A program made the translations under genes and the position numbers. This document shows, piece by piece, positions 11,739-22,911 of a DNA stretch of 64,000 nucleotides. The stretch is from Saussurea involucrata (lineage: Eukaryota > Streptophyta > Magnoliopsida > Asterales > Asteraceae). Location: assembly GCA_033807775.1 (NCBI GenBank), contig CM066313.1, forward strand, positions 61,116,484 to 61,180,483, read 5' to 3'. Each line of letters opens with the position of its first letter. The first letter of the stretch is position 1. The notes beneath the pieces were generated by a model that saw only the letters and a program-made list of their open reading frames with translations, did no database searches and was not told the DNA's origin.

Positions 11739-11865
11739 ATTGAAAATAAGAAAATACAAGGTAGCAGAGATATAAACAAAAGAACAGAGAACTTTTCCCT
11801 CTGTTAGCCTTTGTACTATTCCTTCAAGATATTACAATGCAAAAAGAAAAGAAATAAGTACAAGT

Positions 11866-12726
11866 TTAAGCAAAATTATCTCCCCTTAAGATTCTGTCAA
11901 ATCTTCTGATGAGTTCTCGGAAGTTGATCATAAGATAGATCTGGGTGATGAAGTTTCTCTGTTGCTCTTCCGGACATTTTTCTCTTGGGAGATTTTGAAT
12001 GACATCTCTGAGGTATTCCAGCGACTCTGTTGAGTACTTGTGGATTTCAGAAGCTCTGAGGGCCTTCTTGATTTTTCTTTGTCAGCAGATGAACACTGGT
12101 GGATCTCCAACTACGGTTCCGGTTCTGTAGTGCTCATAGCCTTGAAGGCTCTCATTTGGTGGAGCAGTCGCTAGTTCTTCTACTTCGAACTCTATGCCTA
12201 GCTGAAAGTCAATCTGAATTCTTAGATTTATGTGCTCTTGCATAGCGAAGGGTACCTCAGGAAGTGCTGTTCTTGCCTCTTTGTATCTGTCACTAAAGTT
12301 GTAACAGTAGGCATTGAGTTGAATCAGATCATAAGGGTTCAGAAGTACCAGGTCGTTATCATTGAAGTGCTCAACCCTGTTGTCATTTGATTCAACTATG
12401 AACTCATGATAGCTCATTTGTACTCTGTTGTGCCGAAAGGTCTTCTGCTTGATGTCTACGATTCTGCGGATTCCAAAGTCTGAGTTTATATTTCTGTTCA
12501 TTCCGGACTTGGTTTCGATGAACTTCCGTCTAACGTCAGAGATCGTATTTATCCTGCAGGGACTCAAGTGTGGGTTGATGGGCACAGCATTTGTGGGGAT
12601 GGTGTCATGATCACCATAAAGATAGGCAAAGATTTCTTCTAGTGGAGGTTTGCCAGAATGTTGAGTTGAGGATTCGGGGTTCTGTTCTGTTGAATTGGGA
12701 TTTGGGTCTTCATGAGTTTCTGCCAT
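11866..12726 (-). pseudogene. ORF4 of element E
   Basis: Starts at ATG 12726. A TGA at 12082-12084 interrupts it, but sequence homologous to the end of ORF4 in B continues in the same frame to TAA at 11866-11868. Matching features: EEIFAYLYG near the start, a central DLVLLNPYDL core, the INLRIQIDFQLGIE block (VNLRTQIDFQHGID in B), and a basic helical tail with RILRG. The TGA stands where B has CGA, so a CpG C-to-T change is likely. The frame upstream is continuous with ORF3. No known domain is recognised and function is unknown. Its retention in five elements implies a useful role. Confidence 0.75.
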
Positions 12727-12849
12727 GAGTATGTCAATGTGGGCAGATTCTTGAGGTTGAGCTTAGTTTAGTGTTTCTTCAGCAGAGAATGGGTTGGTTC
12801 TCTCTGGTTCTGTTCTAGGTGAAGTAGGAGGGGTGTCCAGGATGATGAC

Positions 12850-15159
12850 CTAAGGTGGTTGTTGAGAGGATTCTGTTGGCTTGATGATTCTGTCTTTGAA
12901 TATGTAATCAAAAACCACCATAGTCACCTCTGGTAAGTCTTCAGAAGTATTCCCTTGGTCTCCTACTATAGTTGCCTCAGCCTCAGCTACCTTTCCTTTT
13001 CCCTTAGCAGATCCCTCATCCTCTGTTGCAGGTTCCTTTTCCTTCTCTTTTTCCTTCTCTTTCTCTTTATCCTTCTCTTTCTCCTCTTTCTCCTTCTTCT
13101 CCCCCTTTTGTTGTTCTGAGGACTCACCCATCTGATTGTCTGACTGATCTTCTGTAGCATCCTCAAAGTCATCATCGTCAGAGGATTCAATTCGAGCTTT
13201 TGGTGAGGGCGGAACAACAAACTTTGGGTTAGCCTTATGCCTTTTGCTCGAAGGTTCTTCTGCAGGTGCTTCTTCTGCGGAACAACAAACTTTGATACTG
13301 TCACAGAAGCTTGTGAACTCTGCTCGTGTGATAGTGTCAACAGGGATATCCTTGGTACCAACACATGTTTCCAAGTTAACCTCGAGTTCAGAGGTGCCTG
13401 CTTCAAGAGTTGTTTTTGAGTTGGCTCTTGCAGGACTTCCACCCGATCCTTGATGTTCTCTTTGAGGAGAAGTATCTACAGGTGTTCTGATCAGAGTTTC
13501 CTTTTCCAGCTCAGGTTCTGAAGAAGGAAATCTGATGTGATGAGGGGCATTTGGATCAAGAAAAGTTTGCCCTCGTTCGACTATGGTCTCCCATTGTCCC
13601 TGAGTTGGACAGATGCTACGTGAGATTACAAAGATCTCAGGTCTATTTTGGGACGAGTCTAAATGATCCACAGAGGCATCATCGTGTGGAGGTGACCTAT
13701 CGATGTCTTGGGGCAAAATGACATCATTATCGAATATGGATTCCCCAGTTTCGTGCATACCAGAAGCATGAAGAGTTGCTTCTGGCGGTTCTTGCTGGTT
13801 AGGGTTCGAGGTGTGCACCTCTGTTTCAATATCCCTCTGGTCTTGATCACCAGGGATAGCATGTGTGGAAGCACTGGGATGTTGGCTAGGATTTCCCTCA
13901 GATGTGTCATCTTGGACATCTTTTTCTAACCTCACATTTTCCTCGGTACATAGGGCTGTAGAACACTCGGGTTCCTCTCTGTTATCCTCTTTCTCACCAG
14001 TATCAGAGGAAATAACTTCTACCTCTGGTGACTCCCGTACTTCCTCATGAACAGCCTCCATAGTGGATGCTCTGTTCTCTACTTCCTCCTCCATCACTCT
14101 AGAGGAAGACCCCACTTCGGGTACTCTTACCTCTGGTCTATTTCCTTCTTCCACTTCTATTTCCTCACTCGAACTCTCCTCGGATGGCTCAGAGCCTAGG
14201 TATGCTGGTGTTCTCACCTCAGGTTCTTGAGGTTGAGCAGCATGTCTATAGTTTTGGATAGAAATATGATCTGGGCTTATCAGAGCGAGCATTGTACCTA
14301 GAACGCGTCGAATGAGGGGATATTCTCCTGAGGTGGTTGGATTGAATCTGGTCATGACCCAGTTCTTGAACGTATTTCCTTGTTGAGTCAGTTCCAGACT
14401 CTGAAATGCTCTTCTGATCACCAACCCGATAAACCTTGGGAACTTGATGTTTTTCAGAAATTTGTGTTGCCTAACTTCTCCTCCTTTGGCGATGGCAGAG
14501 GTTTTGAGATTGACAGCAGTGAGAAGGTCGGTGTAGAGAATACTGGCATAGTCAAGGTTTCTTTGAAAGAACAATCCATACATTATCTGTAGGATTTCTA
14601 TGCTGGCTTGATCTTGACTACCAGTTTTACCTGTGAGGGTTCGGTTCAGTGTGGAGAACATGAAATTCCACACTGGTGGTAGATTCTGTCTTTTGAATAC
14701 TCCGATGCGAGTGATTTCCTTGTTGTAGCCTAGAAATCGTACAAACTCCAGAAGAACAGCAGTGTTGGGTGGCTTCTCGAAAGCTTCTATGTCGAGCTGT
14801 CGCTTGCTCTTCATTCCGAGGATTCTCTGCAGGGTAGTTGCTCTGATTCTGATCGTTCCTGAACCTCCATCTCGTCCAGAATCCACATTGCCGATGATTC
14901 CGTTTAGCTCTTCTACGTGTTGGCAAGTAGTCCACCATTGCTTGATGTAGAGCTCAGGAATGTTGTCGTCGAAGTCTGTTAGGGCTTTGAAGATTTCTGA
15001 GTTTCTGAAAAACTCCAGAAATATGTGGTATGTGGGTAGATAGAGAGCAGGGTTTGGATCTAAACGATGGTTGCTTTCAGCAAACTCGTATGGGAGAATA
15101 ACGATTTGGTCGACAGGACCAATACGGCTTGAATCTTCTGAGTGTTGAGGACTTGCCAT
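12850..15159 (-). CDS. ORF3 of element E, 769-codon open frame
   Basis: ATG at 15159, TAG at 12850. The N-terminal 320 residues form the domain shared with B, G and D: QWWTTC, TLQRILGMK, LLEFVRFLGYN, LPPVWNFMFS, TLTGKTGSQDQAS and FPRFIGLVI. A long acidic Ser/Glu/Pro linker follows, then FTSFCDSIK, a basic SSKRHK cluster, an Asp-rich run and a Lys-Glu microsatellite (near 13020-13090). Compared with B, roughly 170-190 residues including the coiled coil are missing between FCDSIK and SKRHK. The frame continues past the TAG, with another stop at 12763-12765, straight into ORF4. No signal peptide or membrane segment. It sits 100 bases behind a TATA box. Confidence 0.8.
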   Translation of the reverse strand: MASPQHSEDSSRIGPVDQIVILPYEFAESNHRLDPNPALYLPTYHIFLEFFRNSEIFKALTDFDDNIPELYIKQWWTTCQHVEELNGIIGNVDSGRDGGSGTIRIRATTLQRILGMKSKRQLDIEAFEKPPNTAVLLEFVRFLGYNKEITRIGVFKRQNLPPVWNFMFSTLNRTLTGKTGSQDQASIEILQIMYGLFFQRNLDYASILYTDLLTAVNLKTSAIAKGGEVRQHKFLKNIKFPRFIGLVIRRAFQSLELTQQGNTFKNWVMTRFNPTTSGEYPLIRRVLGTMLALISPDHISIQNYRHAAQPQEPEVRTPAYLGSEPSEESSSEEIEVEEGNRPEVRVPEVGSSSRVMEEEVENRASTMEAVHEEVRESPEVEVISSDTGEKEDNREEPECSTALCTEENVRLEKDVQDDTSEGNPSQHPSASTHAIPGDQDQRDIETEVHTSNPNQQEPPEATLHASGMHETGESIFDNDVILPQDIDRSPPHDDASVDHLDSSQNRPEIFVISRSICPTQGQWETIVERGQTFLDPNAPHHIRFPSSEPELEKETLIRTPVDTSPQREHQGSGGSPARANSKTTLEAGTSELEVNLETCVGTKDIPVDTITRAEFTSFCDSIKVCCSAEEAPAEEPSSKRHKANPKFVVPPSPKARIESSDDDDFEDATEDQSDNQMGESSEQQKGEKKEKEEKEKDKEKEKEKEKEKEPATEDEGSAKGKGKVAEAEATIVGDQGNTSEDLPEVTMVVFDYIFKDRIIKPTESSQQPP

Positions 15160-15777
15160 TGTTGCAGGTTAGGGTTTTTGAAGGTTAGAATGAGGAGGAA
15201 AGGTGAACAGGGTTTTGGAGAACTTAGAAAGCGTAAGAAATGGAAAGGTTTAAAGGAAATGGGTATTTATATGGGAAATATGTGGCTGGATCACGGTCTT
15301 AGGTACTGTAGGTACTCGAGAGTTGATCAGTGGAACGGTTGCTACAGTGAGAACGTGGGAACAACTAGCGGTTTGTCTTTCAATCAGAGATTGCCACGTG
15401 GATTTGTTCTGACCACTTTTGTGCAAGTAAACCGTCGCGGTTAGAGATGTGTGGGTTACAAGTGGTTGACGTTTAGAAATGACCCGCGTCTCTGATGACG
15501 TGTTTCTGATGACGTGGCAGACAGAGCTCTGATGAAGCTTTGTTAACTGCTTCTGATGTGAGAAGGTCAGAACTTTACATGATCAAACAGAGTTCTGATG
15601 AGAAGCAACAGAGGCTCTGATGAGATGTCAGAGTTCTGACTGTTTCTCCAAAAGATTTAGTTTTAACCTCAAAAAGCAAAGTCAATTTTGGTTTTGGAAA
15701 TATGATTATTGACTTGCTCCCCCTAAAACCATACATTTTCCCTTAATAAGCTCCCCCTTGACAGATGATCCTCCTGA

Positions 15778-15815
<38 letters not shown>

Positions 15816-15952
15816 AAAAAACAGACTTGTTGAAAAAGTATGCTTTGACAGAATTCTGGAGAACAATCAGAAGCTCTGTTGAATTATCCTACCCAACCTT
15901 TTGACAGAGCTCTGGTAGGACCATCAGAGGCTCTGTTGAATTTTGAACAGAG
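15160..15952 (-). promoter_or_regulatory. Spacer between pol and ORF3 of element E, with TATA box, G-box and poly(A) run
   Basis: Minus-strand TATAAATACCC lies at about 15261-15271, roughly 105 bases before the ORF3 ATG, in nearly the same sequence context as in B. Farther upstream are a G-box CCACGTGG (15394-15401) and two TGACGTG motifs (near 15495-15515). Two purine-rich GGGGGAGC motifs (minus strand) lie near 15716-15760, followed by a run of about 30 A (minus strand) at 15780-15812. Several CAGAGCTCTG-type words are present. No coding sequence is apparent. I read it as an internal promoter region. Confidence 0.6.
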
Positions 15953-18004
15953 TTAGGAGGATAAATTCAGCATACCCAGTTTGCTGATTAAAAAGTTAAA
16001 CCTCCTTTCATCAAGGGCTTTAGTAAATAAGTCAGCAAGCTGGAAGTCAGTTGAGACGAAATACATCTCAATAGTCCCTTTTTCAACATGATCTTTTATA
16101 AAGTGATACCTTATATCGATGTGCTTGGTCTTCGAGTGTTGAACTGGGTTGGCTGTTATGGCAATGACACTCTTGGAGTCGAATAGAATTGGAATTTTAC
16201 CATACTCCAGGCCATAATCTCTTAGTTGTGTCTTCATCCAAATTACTTGGGAACAACAACTAGCAACAACAACATATTCCGCTTCTGCTGTAGAGGTTGA
16301 AACACAGTTCTGTTTCTTGGATGTCCAACTCACCAACTTTTCTCCAAGCAATTGGCAGCTACCAGAGGTACTCTTTCTGTCGTTCTTGCATCCTCCATAG
16401 TCTGAGTCTGTATATGCTACAAGCTCGAAACCAGAGTTAAGAGGATACCAGAGACCCAAAAATTGAGTCCCTTTCAGATATTTAAAGATACGTTTGACAG
16501 CTGTTAAATGAGTCTCGGTAGGATTTGCCTGAAATCTGGCACAGAGACAGGTTGCAAACATTATATCAGGTCTACTGGCGGTTAAGTACAAAAGTGACCC
16601 TATCATGCCTCTGTAGTGCTTGACATCTGTTGTTTCACCATTAGGATCAGAGTCAAGTTTAACTCCAGTGGCAATAGGAGTTTTCATTGGTTTTGAATCA
16701 TTGAGCTTATATTTTTTCAACATGTCAGAGATGTATTTGGACTGACTTATGAAAGTCCCTCTGTCAGATTGTTTGACTTGTAAACCCAGGAAGAAAGAGA
16801 GTTCTCCAATCATGCTCATTTTGAATTCACTTTTCATTAAGGATTCAAACTTATCACAGTACTCTTGCCGTGTAGACCCAAAGATAATGTCGTCAACATA
16901 TATTTGTACCAGAAGTATATCATTTTTATATCTCCTGAAGAATAGAGTTTTATCGACGGTACCTTTCTCGAAGTGATTGACCAAAAGAAATTTGGACAGA
17001 GTTTCATACCAGGCTCTGGGAGCTTGCTTAAGACCGTAGAGAGCTTTGTCTAGCTTGTAAACGTGGTCTGGAAACTCTGAGCATTCAAAACCAGGTGGCT
17101 GCTGGACATAAACTTCTTCTTGTAGTTTGCCATTTAGAAATGCAGACTTGACATCCATTTGGTAGACCTTGAAACCCTTATGAGCAGCATAGGCTAGGAA
17201 GATTCTGATTGCTTCTAGCCTAGCCACAGGAGCAAAAGTTTCGTCATAGTCAATTCCTTCTTCCTGTCTGTATCCTTTTGCAACCAGACGGGCTTTGTTT
17301 CTAATGATAATCCCATCTTCATCCTTCTTGTTTCTAAACACCCACTTGGTTCCAATGGCCGCTTTGCCTTTTGGGAGTGGAACCAAGGACCAAACTTTAT
17401 TTCTCTCGAATTCCAGAAGCTCTTCTTGCCTGGCTTCGATCCAGTTTGGGTCGTCTAGGGCTTCAGAAATCTTTTTCGGCTCAATCATACTTAAGAAATT
17501 TACAAAGAAGGCTTCATTGATTGTGGCTGATCTTGTCTTTATGCCATCTTCAACAGCACCAATGATAAGATGATGAGGATGATTCTTTGTCCATCGTGTC
17601 ATGGGAGCATGGACAACGGGTGGCGTTTGTGCTTCTGATGGGAAAGGACGAACTTCGGCATCAGAGTTCTGTAAGTTTGGACCAGGGCTCTGTGGCACAC
17701 TTTGGAGAGTGTCCTCATTGTTCTGTGAGATATTAACAGGACTCTGTGATGGTAAACTTTCAAACAAGGAATTTCTTCCAACGTTTGTCATCAGAGGTGA
17801 TGAAGGCTCTTGTTCAGGTTCTCTTTCATTCTGGTGTGGTTCCTCATTTCTCTGAATTACTCCTGTAGACAGAGAAGTAGATGGTGAAGTATTAGAGGGA
17901 CCAGTGAGAGATGTACCTGTCAGATTTTGATCTGTTGAGTTCTGAGCTTGATCTCCTCTGTTGATGTTATCATAGGAATCATCATCGAAGAAATCATTGA
18001 ACAT
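15953..18004 (-). CDS. pol: Copia reverse transcriptase and RNase H of element E, 683-codon open frame
   Basis: An intact stretch. Residues 1-180 are the Ser/Pro/Gln-rich integrase-RT linker, followed by [16 protein letters not shown] occupies about 200-450, with [33 protein letters not shown] and YVDDIIFGS. RNase H occupies about 540-683, with [26 protein letters not shown] and [16 protein letters not shown]. In RNase H the usual CDSKSAIAI is FDSKSVIAI. It is in frame with integrase, separated by a TAA at 18017-18019. The RT-RH module could be active if translated, but it depends on the interrupted upstream frame. Confidence 0.95.
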   Translation of the reverse strand: MFNDFFDDDSYDNINRGDQAQNSTDQNLTGTSLTGPSNTSPSTSLSTGVIQRNEEPHQNEREPEQEPSSPLMTNVGRNSLFESLPSQSPVNISQNNEDTLQSVPQSPGPNLQNSDAEVRPFPSEAQTPPVVHAPMTRWTKNHPHHLIIGAVEDGIKTRSATINEAFFVNFLSMIEPKKISEALDDPNWIEARQEELLEFERNKVWSLVPLPKGKAAIGTKWVFRNKKDEDGIIIRNKARLVAKGYRQEEGIDYDETFAPVARLEAIRIFLAYAAHKGFKVYQMDVKSAFLNGKLQEEVYVQQPPGFECSEFPDHVYKLDKALYGLKQAPRAWYETLSKFLLVNHFEKGTVDKTLFFRRYKNDILLVQIYVDDIIFGSTRQEYCDKFESLMKSEFKMSMIGELSFFLGLQVKQSDRGTFISQSKYISDMLKKYKLNDSKPMKTPIATGVKLDSDPNGETTDVKHYRGMIGSLLYLTASRPDIMFATCLCARFQANPTETHLTAVKRIFKYLKGTQFLGLWYPLNSGFELVAYTDSDYGGCKNDRKSTSGSCQLLGEKLVSWTSKKQNCVSTSTAEAEYVVVASCCSQVIWMKTQLRDYGLEYGKIPILFDSKSVIAITANPVQHSKTKHIDIRYHFIKDHVEKGTIEMYFVSTDFQLADLFTKALDERRFNFLISKLGMLNLSS

Positions 18005-18016
18005 GAGATTGATGTC

Positions 18017-19423
18017 TTATTCCATTGATCTAGAAGAATTTATCTTCTTTTGTTCTGTCTGTGTCCCCTCTGTTGAGTTTTGATCAGAGGAGCTTGATAT
18101 GCTTTCATCAAAGGACACATTTACACTTTCTTGAATGACCCGACATCTGGTGTTGTAGACTCTGTAGGCTTTAGAGGTTAAGGAGTAACCAATAAAGATT
18201 CCTTCGTCTGCCTTTTTGTCAAACTTTCCCAGATGTTCTCTGTCATTCAGTATATAGCACTTGCAACCGAAGACATGAAAGAATTTCACATTTGGTCTTC
18301 TGTTGTTAATGAGTTCATAAGGAGTCTTCTTGAATCTTTTTACAATTACAGCTCTGTTTTAGATAAAACTGGCTGTTGAGACTGCTTCTGCCCAGAAGTT
18401 CATTGGAAGGACCGAGCCAGCCAACATGGTTCTGGCGGCTTCCACCAGAGTTCTGTTCTTTCTTTCCACAACTCCATTCTGTTGTGGGGTTCTGGCAGCT
18501 GAGAAGTTTTGGGAGATACCTTCCTCTGTTAGGTATGCATTGATTCTTTCATTCTTGAATTCTGTCCCGTTATCACTTCTTAGCTTTTGTATCTTTAAGT
18601 CTAACAGAACCTGTATCCTTCTTAACAAACTTATCGGAATTTCTGGGACATCAGATTTTAATCTGATGAACTCGATCCAGGTATATCTAGAATATTCATA
18701 AATTAATACAAGGATATACTTTTTGCCCGACAGACTTTGCACAGAGATTGGACCGCAGAGATCCACATGAAGCATATGCAAGGGTCTGGGACAACTATGA
18801 TCACTCTTTGTTTTGTGTGAAGATCTTTTCATCTTTCCAAGTTCACAAGCAGAACAGAGATGGTCTTTGTCAAATTTCAGGGAAGGAAGTCCTTTTACTA
18901 ACTTCAGTTTCACAAGTCTGTCAAGATTTCGAAAGTTTAAATGAGCAAATCTTTTGTGCCAGAGCCAGGCATCTTCATTTTTCAAAGACACTAAACAGAG
19001 TCTTTCTGTTGTAGAGTTTTGGTTTGGTTCGAAATTCATTTTGTAAAGATTGCCTTTTCTATCAGCTCTTAAGAGTTCTTGACCAGACTTGGAAAGTAGT
19101 AAGGAACAGTACTTCTTCCTAAAATTGACATCGAAACCGTGATCACAGAGTTGACTTATACTGAGAAGATTATGATTTAATCCTTCAACATAAGCAACTT
19201 CAGAGACTGAAACACCACCATTTACTAATGTACCATAACCTTTAATTTGTCCGCCATTATCTCCTCCGAAGGTTACCACACTTCCCATCTTGTTTTTGAA
19301 AGAAGTTAGCAGCTCCTTATTACCCGTCATGTGCCTGGAGCATCATGTGTCCAAGTACCAGATCTGCACATGAGGTTTCTGCACGACAGATTAGTTCCTT
19401 TTAGGTACCCATTTCATAATGGG
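18017..19423 (-). pseudogene. pol: Copia protease and integrase of element E
   Basis: Same frame throughout, with stops but no frameshift. The junction TAA lies at 19391-19393. A TGA at 19343-19345 falls inside the protease active site, giving LDT-stop-CSRHM. The rest has WLWHKRFAHLNF to LCSACELGK (zinc-binding), LHVDLCGP, LRSDNGTEF and GVVERKNR as the integrase catalytic triad, and FGCKCYILND and FIGYSLTSKAYRVYN at the C-terminus. Further stops lie at 18359-18361 and 18017-18019. Compared with B, the protease-site and 18017 stops stand where G-first codons are expected, and 18359 where B has CAA. Confidence 0.92.
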
Positions 19424-22400
19424 TCATTTCTTGTTAGGCTTTGGTGGTGCGACAGAGGTTTTCCTTTGTGTGTTCGGAGTGGTCGTGGAATTTTTCTTTT
19501 GAACAGAACGACTCAGAACACAGTGAGGACCATTCAGATGATTTTGTAATTTTAATAACAGTTGAATACAATTGCAGTTGATGGAGCATGACTGATGCAC
19601 ATTGTTTTTATTCAAAAACTGTTTGATTTGAGCTTGATTCTGAGAATTTTTTGAATCATACGCCTTTGAAAACAATCTGTCCTGGTTTTGCTTTTTGAAA
19701 TTGTTACTCTTAGAAGTAGCCTCTTTTGACATGAAATTCTTGGAAATGGATTCATTTGAACGAAAAGAATTTCTTCCTTGATTTACACCGAAACTTGGAA
19801 CAGACTTAGCTATCCACTTTCCTTTCTGTTCTGGTGTGAATCTTACAGGTTTGAAAGCAAGAGGAACATTTGAGTTTACCAAGACACTTTTGTTTTTCTC
19901 TTTCTTCTCTACTTCTACTGCATTAGAAGCAAGAATCTTGAAATCTTTGTTGTTAAAGCTTGTTACCGGTATAAATCTTGACTGTTTCTTAAAGAAAGAA
20001 ACATCCTCTTTTAGATCCGAAGATCCGACCGGTAGTTTCTTTGACTTGTGTAAGATGTTCTTTTGACCACAGAAGATCTGTTCATCTACCTCGGAGTCAG
20101 AGTCACAATTAGAGGCTATAAAGTCTCTAGTGGCTCTGTTGGAGGAATTCGATTCAATGGGTATGACAGGGATATTTGTTTTAACAGATCTGAACTTCCT
20201 CAACTTTGGTTTTAAAGAATCAGAGATAGCATTTTCTTCAATAACTTTAAATAAATCTTCTTCAAAAGATGTTCTTATTGATTCAGAGGTAGGAGAGAAA
20301 GTTGGTGCTTCTGGATTAAGTTTGCTCTGTGGTATTTCAACAGAGGACTTTGTCTCAGAAGACGCAGACTTCTGTCCTTTGAAAGAATTAAAGTTGAAAA
20401 TCTCTTTAGTATCAAAGTCCTTGACAGTATTAGGAATTATGATTTTAGCTTTTCCTTGATCAAGAATAAACTCAGAGTATGGTTTCAAAACCTTTTCATG
20501 ATCAAAGGAGTCATAGCTGATATTCCTAAAATCAAGATTTCTTGGTTTTGAGAAAACATCTGACGTTTTAGATCTTTTGAAAACAGCATTACCAGATATC
20601 ACGTCCTCTTGGATTTTCCCAATACAAAAGGCGGAGGACAGGGATGTCTTCTTCCTTCCGTTGTAGGGAGTAAAGTCAGAGAAACCAAGACCTTGCGTAT
20701 CCATCTGTGAATTTATCTTGATGTGCACATCTTGTGCATCTTGGTATTTTTTAATCTGAATTTCTTTTCTCTGTAGGGATTGATGAAGTATTTCCCTTTC
20801 TCTTTGAAAATAATCAGTTAGAGCAACAGAGTTAAGTCTCTCTGTTTCAGATTGTTTCAACTTTTCAGACTTCTGTTTTAAATCATTTTCATAAGATTTG
20901 ATTTTTTCAGAAAACAGACTTTCCTTCTTCTTCTGTAAGATTTCTAGCTCAGATTTTTCTTTGAAGATTTCTTCCTTTTCTTGTTCCAAGAGAGTCTTCT
21001 CTCTCTTGTAAAAAGATAGGTCCTTCTGAGCTAGTTTTCTTAGCTCCTTTTCTTCAGAAAGTTTTTGTTTTAGAAGCTGAAATTCCTCATTCAACATGGA
21101 AACGTGCATTTCTAATTCTGAGTCAGATTTGGATTCAGATGAGCATACCTTGGCACTGGGTCTGGTGGTCTCCAGCGCTCTGTCGTCAGATTCTGTCGTG
21201 GTAAGAGAAAATGCATGAGCCAGATCTTCTTCTTCTGTTGTTCCCTTTGTTATCTCTGGTTCTCCAGTCATCCAGTCAACAGTTTCTTCTAAACTTTCAT
21301 CATCCACAGCGACTCCACAGAAGTTGGCTCGTTCTGGTTCATCATCAGAAGATGAGTCAGAGACACAATTTTCCATTTCAGCAACATAACTTCTTTCTCT
21401 GTAGTTGTACTTGTATTTGTTTTTGTAGTAGTCCTGGTCTTTTACCAGTTTGCCTCTACAATTAATAGAGAAGTGTCCAGGTTTGCCGCATCTGAAGCAG
21501 CGTCCATCATTTTGATTGATGGGCTGGGCAGCATCGGCCTTCTGTTGTGCTGGTGGATTTTCTCTTCTTTGTGGAGGTTTTCCTATTTCTGTGGCAACTC
21601 TGTTGAAACTTTGCTCTGGTGCTGTATATCCTCTTCTGTCTTCCCTTCCTTCTCTCTAATATCTGCCTCTTCTGTCGAACTTATTGCCAAATCTCTTGTT
21701 AAATTGCTGAGTTATTGAAGCAAGAGATTGGGCAAAGGCTTGAATGTCATCATCCTCTGATGAGCTTTCACCTGTTTCACTTTCTGCAATTAAACTTTTC
21801 TTTCCTTTCTTCTTATCAGATTTTTCTTTCTTTTTCTCTTTACTTGAACTTTCTCTGTTGGACTTTTCAGATGTGGTTTTCTTGGAATCAGAAACTAAGG
21901 CGATTGGACCAGCACTGATGGATTTGCCTTTTTGCTTGACAACCTCCTTTTCTTGTGCGGCCAAAGTGCCATACACATCCGTTAAAGACCATACATCTAA
22001 GTTCTGGTTAGCTTGTAAAGACATGGACAGATTTAACCATTCATCATTCAAACTTTTCAAAAAAAGAACATTGTTATCTTCCTTCGACCTAACAACCCCA
22101 CATTTTTTGCATTTATTGATCAACACATTAAATCTGTTGTAGGTTTGCTGTAAGGTTTCCTCAGGAAGTGCCTTGAAATCATTGTATTCATTTATACATT
22201 GGGTCCTTCTGTTCTTTTGGGTCTTGATACCACCCTCAAGTTGGTTAAGAAGTTGATCCCAGATTTCCTTAGCAGTAACACATGAATCTAGTTCTTGAAA
22301 TATTTCGTTTGGAATGGCCATAATCAGTAGTCTAACTGCTTTAAGATCATTTTCCATTTTTAGATTTTCCTCATCAGTAAAACCTGTGGTTTTAACTTCA

Positions 22401-22624
22401 TAATGAGCTGGAATCTCAGCAGTAGTTCCTGTTGCGGGTACACGAGGAACAAAAACCATGGGTTGGAATGGTCCATCCGTGACAGATCGCATGAGGTCTT
22501 TATCCATACCATCGAAAAAATTAACCATCCTGATTTTCCATTGAGGATATTCATCTCTCAGAAGAGTAGGAGGTTTTGTTAAAGAGCCAGCAGTATAGAT
22601 AGCATTTATACCGTTGTTAGCCAT
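19424..22624 (-). pseudogene. gag: Gag of element E
   Basis: ATG at 22624. The N-terminal gag domain opens with SLTKPPTLLRDEYPQWKIRM and includes KEIWDQLLNQLEGG. A TAG at 21656-21658 interrupts it, but the frame continues through a CCHC knuckle CFRCGKPGHFSINC (near 21450-21490), an acidic segment, a long Glu/Lys/Gln-rich coiled coil (about 21100-20700) and a basic tail with RFTPEQKGKW and PHCVLSRS. It ends at TGA 19424-19426, where B has a GGA glycine codon. The expected gag end is the TAA at 19391. Gag forms the particle and binds RNA. Confidence 0.92.
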
Positions 22625-22911
22625 TTTGAAAGAAAAACAGAGTACAGTTTACAGCAAAATGATTTTCGGCTAGAAACAGAGTTTCAAACAGTAACCAATG
22701 GAACAGTAACTTTTGAGAAGATCTTAAGCTAAACTGGAAAGCTTTAAACAAAGTTATATGAGCTATGAAGATTTGTCTGGACTAGAAAGCAGTAAAAACA
22801 GAGTATACAGAGAAGCTTTTAAGAACACACAGACACAATCAACAACAGTGAATCAACCTTGGTAGATTGGATCGTTTGGCTTAAGAAAACCAAAGAAGCT
22901 CTGATACCAAT
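22625..22911 (-). other. 5' leader and primer-binding site of element E
   Basis: The untranslated leader between LTR and gag. The PBS TGGTATCAGAGC (minus strand) is at 22898-22909, two bases inside the LTR. The rest is A-rich on the plus strand with ACAGAG words and no coding sequence. Confidence 0.9.

Noticed and set aside
12850..15159. Calling ORF3 an envelope gene
   Set aside because: The position after pol suggests env, but no signal peptide, membrane segment or cleavage site is visible in any of the copies.
15780..15812. Poly(T) run read as the tail of a SINE or a processed pseudogene
   Set aside because: No target duplication, no pol III boxes and no gene-like sequence next to it. It lies within the spacer of element E.
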